Assembly: GCF_025717515.1 (NCBI RefSeq)
Contig: NZ_JAJIRN010000008.1
Location: 360,918-424,917 of the forward strand
Length of the DNA: 64,000 nt
DNA from: Roseateles oligotrophus
GTDB taxonomy: Bacteria > Pseudomonadota > Gammaproteobacteria > Burkholderiales > Burkholderiaceae_C
Direction: 5' to 3'
In this document: in pieces, positions 61,859 to 64,000 of the stretch
Position numbering within the stretch: the first letter of the stretch is position 1
How the letters are laid out: every line of letters starts with the position of its first letter
Program-made: the position numbers and the translations under genes
The notes under the pieces: generated by a model
The model's input: only the letters and a program-made list of their open reading frames with translations
The model's database searches: none
Told to the model about the DNA's origin: nothing

Positions 61859-62416
61859 TCATTCCAAAAGCCCAGCTACAACCTCATAAGCCTGCGACAA
61901 CGGTATCGCTCCACGCTCCACGGCTTCGATCAGTTGAAATGCCTTCAACGGAGAAATCGCATCTCTATCAATCACTTCCCGTAAAGAGGTGATGAAACGA
62001 ACTCGATCAGGCTCTGTGATTGCCTGGGCCTTTTCGCGTCGGAGCACATCTTGAAGTTGCTCTTTGTAGGCTAGCAGTAACTCGCGCTTTCGGCCCTCGG
62101 ACAGTCCTCCATCGCGAATCAATCGAGAGACACCATAAGCTAGCGCGCCTCCAGCCAATGCGGCGCCAACAATCCAGCCGACTGGCGTGGCAGCTACGGC
62201 TGTTACGCCCAACCAAGACGCTGCTGTCGTGACAACAGGAATCGCCGTTGCCCCGGCTAGGCTGGCCACAGTGCCCGATGCGACTGCACCAAGACCAATC
62301 CCAACGGAAGTTATGCCGACGTCGCCAAGAATACGCACCTTGTCTGACGGAGCCACCTCCAAGTCATCAATGACCCTGAGCAGTTGCTTCTTGGAAACTG
62401 TCTTGCCTGCGTGCAT
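61859..62416 (-). CDS. unknown glycine-zipper membrane protein, 185 aa
   Basis: A short charged N-terminal helix (~1-30) is followed by two Gly/Ala/Val-rich membrane segments (~32-60 and ~64-95, with repeated small-x3-small spacing such as GIGLGAVASGTVASLAGA). Then comes a basic helical region (EGRKRELLLAYKEQLQDVL) and a C-terminal helical domain ending AYEVVAGLLE. The zippers suggest tightly packed oligomeric helices in the membrane. It starts 7 bases after the previous gene stops, with TAAGGG 4 bases before the ATG. No family recognised. Confidence 0.65.
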   Translation of the reverse strand: MHAGKTVSKKQLLRVIDDLEVAPSDKVRILGDVGITSVGIGLGAVASGTVASLAGATAIPVVTTAASWLGVTAVAATPVGWIVGAALAGGALAYGVSRLIRDGGLSEGRKRELLLAYKEQLQDVLRREKAQAITEPDRVRFITSLREVIDRDAISPLKAFQLIEAVERGAIPLSQAYEVVAGLLE

Positions 62417-62423
62417 AGGGCCC

Positions 62424-62936
62424 TTACTTGCTTAACTCGCCGGACACAGCCTGCATTGTTTCGATAAACAACTGAAAAAAGGCTCCGGCAATTTCGATCA
62501 CATCCTGAGCGATATCGATGATCACGAGATCGCCAGACGTTCTTTGGCTCTGTTGTTTGTCAATGCGATGACCCGCAATTGCACCCACAGCGATACCTAA
62601 TGACATTGCAAGAGGAGCCAAGAAAATTCCGATGAATGGAATCGTACCCATCAACGCAGAAACAGCCGCACCGAATGCAATACCGGCCGCTAGGTTGGGG
62701 TGCTTCTCAACGAATGCGATGAGCTTGAGCACAATGATCTTGCCGATACTGACAACCTTGTCGCCAACTCGCTTGAGAACTTCTAACAATTCTTTCAGGC
62801 GGATGGCGACTTCCGGTGGAAGGCCCATCTCCGTCAAGCGGATGTAAACATCACTATTGCTCGTCAGATCTGCTTCTGCCTGTAAAAGTACCAACTCCAA
62901 TCTGGCTTGCGGCTGCGTCATTGCAAATTTTCCCAT
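62424..62936 (-). CDS. unknown glycine-zipper membrane protein, 170 aa
   Basis: The ATG at 62936 has GGGAG 6-7 bases upstream and is preferred over a longer open frame. Residues 1-75 are amphipathic helices (LELVLLQAEADL, EVAIRLKELLEVLKRVGDKV). A Gly/Ala-rich hairpin of two membrane helices follows (~80-122; LAAGIAFGAAVSALMGTIPF and LAMSLGIAVGAIAGHRID), then an acidic/hydrophobic C-terminal helix (DIAQDVIEIAGAFFQLFIE). First gene of the leftward cluster, so the cluster promoter should lie in 62937-63240. Function unknown. Confidence 0.65.
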   Translation of the reverse strand: MGKFAMTQPQARLELVLLQAEADLTSNSDVYIRLTEMGLPPEVAIRLKELLEVLKRVGDKVVSIGKIIVLKLIAFVEKHPNLAAGIAFGAAVSALMGTIPFIGIFLAPLAMSLGIAVGAIAGHRIDKQQSQRTSGDLVIIDIAQDVIEIAGAFFQLFIETMQAVSGELSK

Positions 62937-63259
62937 CGAAAGCTCCCTCCCGTTCGTCCAGTCCATGGAAGGATAACAGTGCACTTGGTAGCGGGCTAAA
63001 GGGCTCCTGATATGCCAGCATGCCGAACTGACCTGCCCCCTCCATTGATGACGACAGTCGGCGCTTTGGATGCCAGCTATGGGCACGGAGCTGCCCAACG
63101 GCTCCCTGCCAAGGTGCGAGTGAATAATTGCCAGCTAGTTCAGCTTCCGGGCGCTACGTCGAATTCATACTGCCGGCCACTGCAGATGTTGGCGAAAGTC
63201 CCGTCAAGCTGTAGAGTTCTCAGGCAAGTAAGCTCCTCACATTGAAAGCTGTCAATGTC

Positions 63260-63517
63260 ATGAACGCAACTCGCAAGTCCGCCAGAAGGTCGGGAGATTT
63301 CGGCATCGTCAGAAAGGACGGCGGAATCGCTCTGCCTCCTGATTTCACTACGTTCAAGCTCGGTCAACGCGTGTATTTTCACGCGCGCAATGGGGCGGTT
63401 GTGTTTTCGGCTACGCCGAGGCGAGCGTTCAGCGGCCGTCTTTTGTCCAGCCGAATTCGGCGCGGCCTGCGCACTCTAGCTAAGTACGGACCGCGCGCAA
63501 CTGCTGCGCGGCGCTGA
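63260..63517 (+). CDS. small basic protein, possibly AbrB-like fold
   Basis: 85 residues from the ATG at 63260 (a TTG at 63242 would add six). The first half, with GDFGIVRKDGGIALPPDF and LGQRVYFHARNGAVVF, alternates in a way that recalls swapped-hairpin AbrB/MazE DNA-binding folds. The second half is very basic (RLLSSRIRRGLRTLAKYGPR). The assignment is a weak resemblance only. It diverges from the membrane-protein cluster and could regulate it. No strong ribosome site. Confidence 0.4.
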   Translation: MNATRKSARRSGDFGIVRKDGGIALPPDFTTFKLGQRVYFHARNGAVVFSATPRRAFSGRLLSSRIRRGLRTLAKYGPRATAARR

Positions 63518-64000
63518 GTAGCGGTCACCTGTCGGCCTATTTCCGACTGCATCTTTGCCGGCTTTTAAACGGCGCCGCTGTTGCAACTTGCTGGCAAATT
63601 CACCGAGGCTGGCACGTGTGCAGATACCCAAAAAAGAATGTGAAACCACCAGTGAAAGCAAACGGTCACGCTGTTTAGAAGGTCAGAGAGGGATATTCAG
63701 TATTTTTCTTTGCATTTAAAGCGCATTGTTTTGCCTGCCATTTTCTATTTTTTATGTTTTCAAGTGCTGACGCTAGGGATGGCCTGAATAACTCAAGCTG
63801 AAGTTTGCTAGCGAGTTCAAGCCGGCCTGCGTTGCGGAGGTCACGCCAGTTTTCCAGCAAACATCAAGCGCGCCGACTGTATTTGAGCGTCCACCGACCT
63901 CTTTCGAGGCAGTAACGCCAATTTCAGGCGCACTCATGCACCGGAGCCCATCAATTGACGTCGCGCCATCCAAAGGTTGGACAGCGCAAACAGCGTCATT
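63518..64000. other. no supported gene at the window end
   Basis: Relatively AT-rich DNA with only short overlapping frames (63675-63860 and 63773-63973 on the minus strand), neither with recognisable similarity. A gene continuing past the window edge cannot be excluded. Confidence 0.4.

Noticed and set aside
63675..63973. Two overlapping short minus-strand frames at the window end
   Set aside because: No similarity, no ribosome sites, mutually overlapping in different frames.

Overview
The window looks like a chromosome segment of a GC-rich betaproteobacterium of the order Burkholderiales, probably a Roseateles/Paucibacter/Rubrivivax-like member. This rests on recognised gene families and gene order (ubiJ-ubiB, fmdB-like, DUF502, aspS, nudB, clsB; an EpsL-type outer-membrane protein with a PrsT-type TPR protein) and on the GC-rich codon use. 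The genus is inferred, not proven. No rRNA, tRNA or CRISPR array was seen.

Bases 1-16000 are an exopolysaccharide region. It opens with the 3' end of a TPR protein of the PEP-CTERM/exosortase (PrsT-like) type. A lipase-like hydrolase, a DUF3667 membrane protein and ugd follow. Then comes a nearly gapless minus-strand operon of about 10 kb, read from 15801 down to 5898: the initiating undecaprenyl-phosphate sugar transferase, EpsL, galE, manC, a second UDP-sugar dehydrogenase, and the dTDP-rhamnose genes rfbB-D-A-C. Together they supply UDP-galactose, GDP-mannose, two uronic-acid-type UDP sugars and dTDP-rhamnose, and start the lipid-linked repeat unit. Glycosyltransferases, flippase and polymerase are not here.

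Bases 16000-32060 are core genes (ubiJ, ubiB, a Na+/solute symporter, fmdB-like, DUF502, aspS, nudB, an EEP-fold phosphohydrolase, clsB). They are interrupted by two large membrane sensor kinases, one with a periplasmic propeller and one with HAMP and PAS domains.

Bases 32190-38383 hold a phosphorelay block: two tandem paralogous hybrid histidine kinases, an HPt protein, and a receiver-adenylate/guanylate cyclase. This suggests a phosphorelay that ends in cyclic-nucleotide production.

Bases 38384-46535 are a complete histidine-utilisation locus: hutH and hutU leftward, hutC-D-I-G-F rightward, with a perfect palindrome in the divergent control region. The presence of both hutF and hutG indicates the five-step route through N-formylglutamate to glutamate and formate.

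Bases 46536-64000 are accessory. In order they hold an IS481-type transposase remnant, a secreted GH2 + GH43 glycosidase pair whose base composition shifts part-way through GH2, a truncated metallo-beta-lactamase-fold gene, a small unknown gene, an orphan HipB-like antitoxin, an IS21-type element with two accessory ORFs, and a minus-strand cluster of unknown membrane proteins with a WYL-domain regulator. Two copies of a roughly 74-bp palindromic repeat lie in the same orientation about 4.8 kb apart and bracket the antitoxin and the IS21 element. The best candidate for an undescribed system is the membrane-protein cluster at 60215-62936 with its WYL regulator; its function is unknown and a defence role is only inference.
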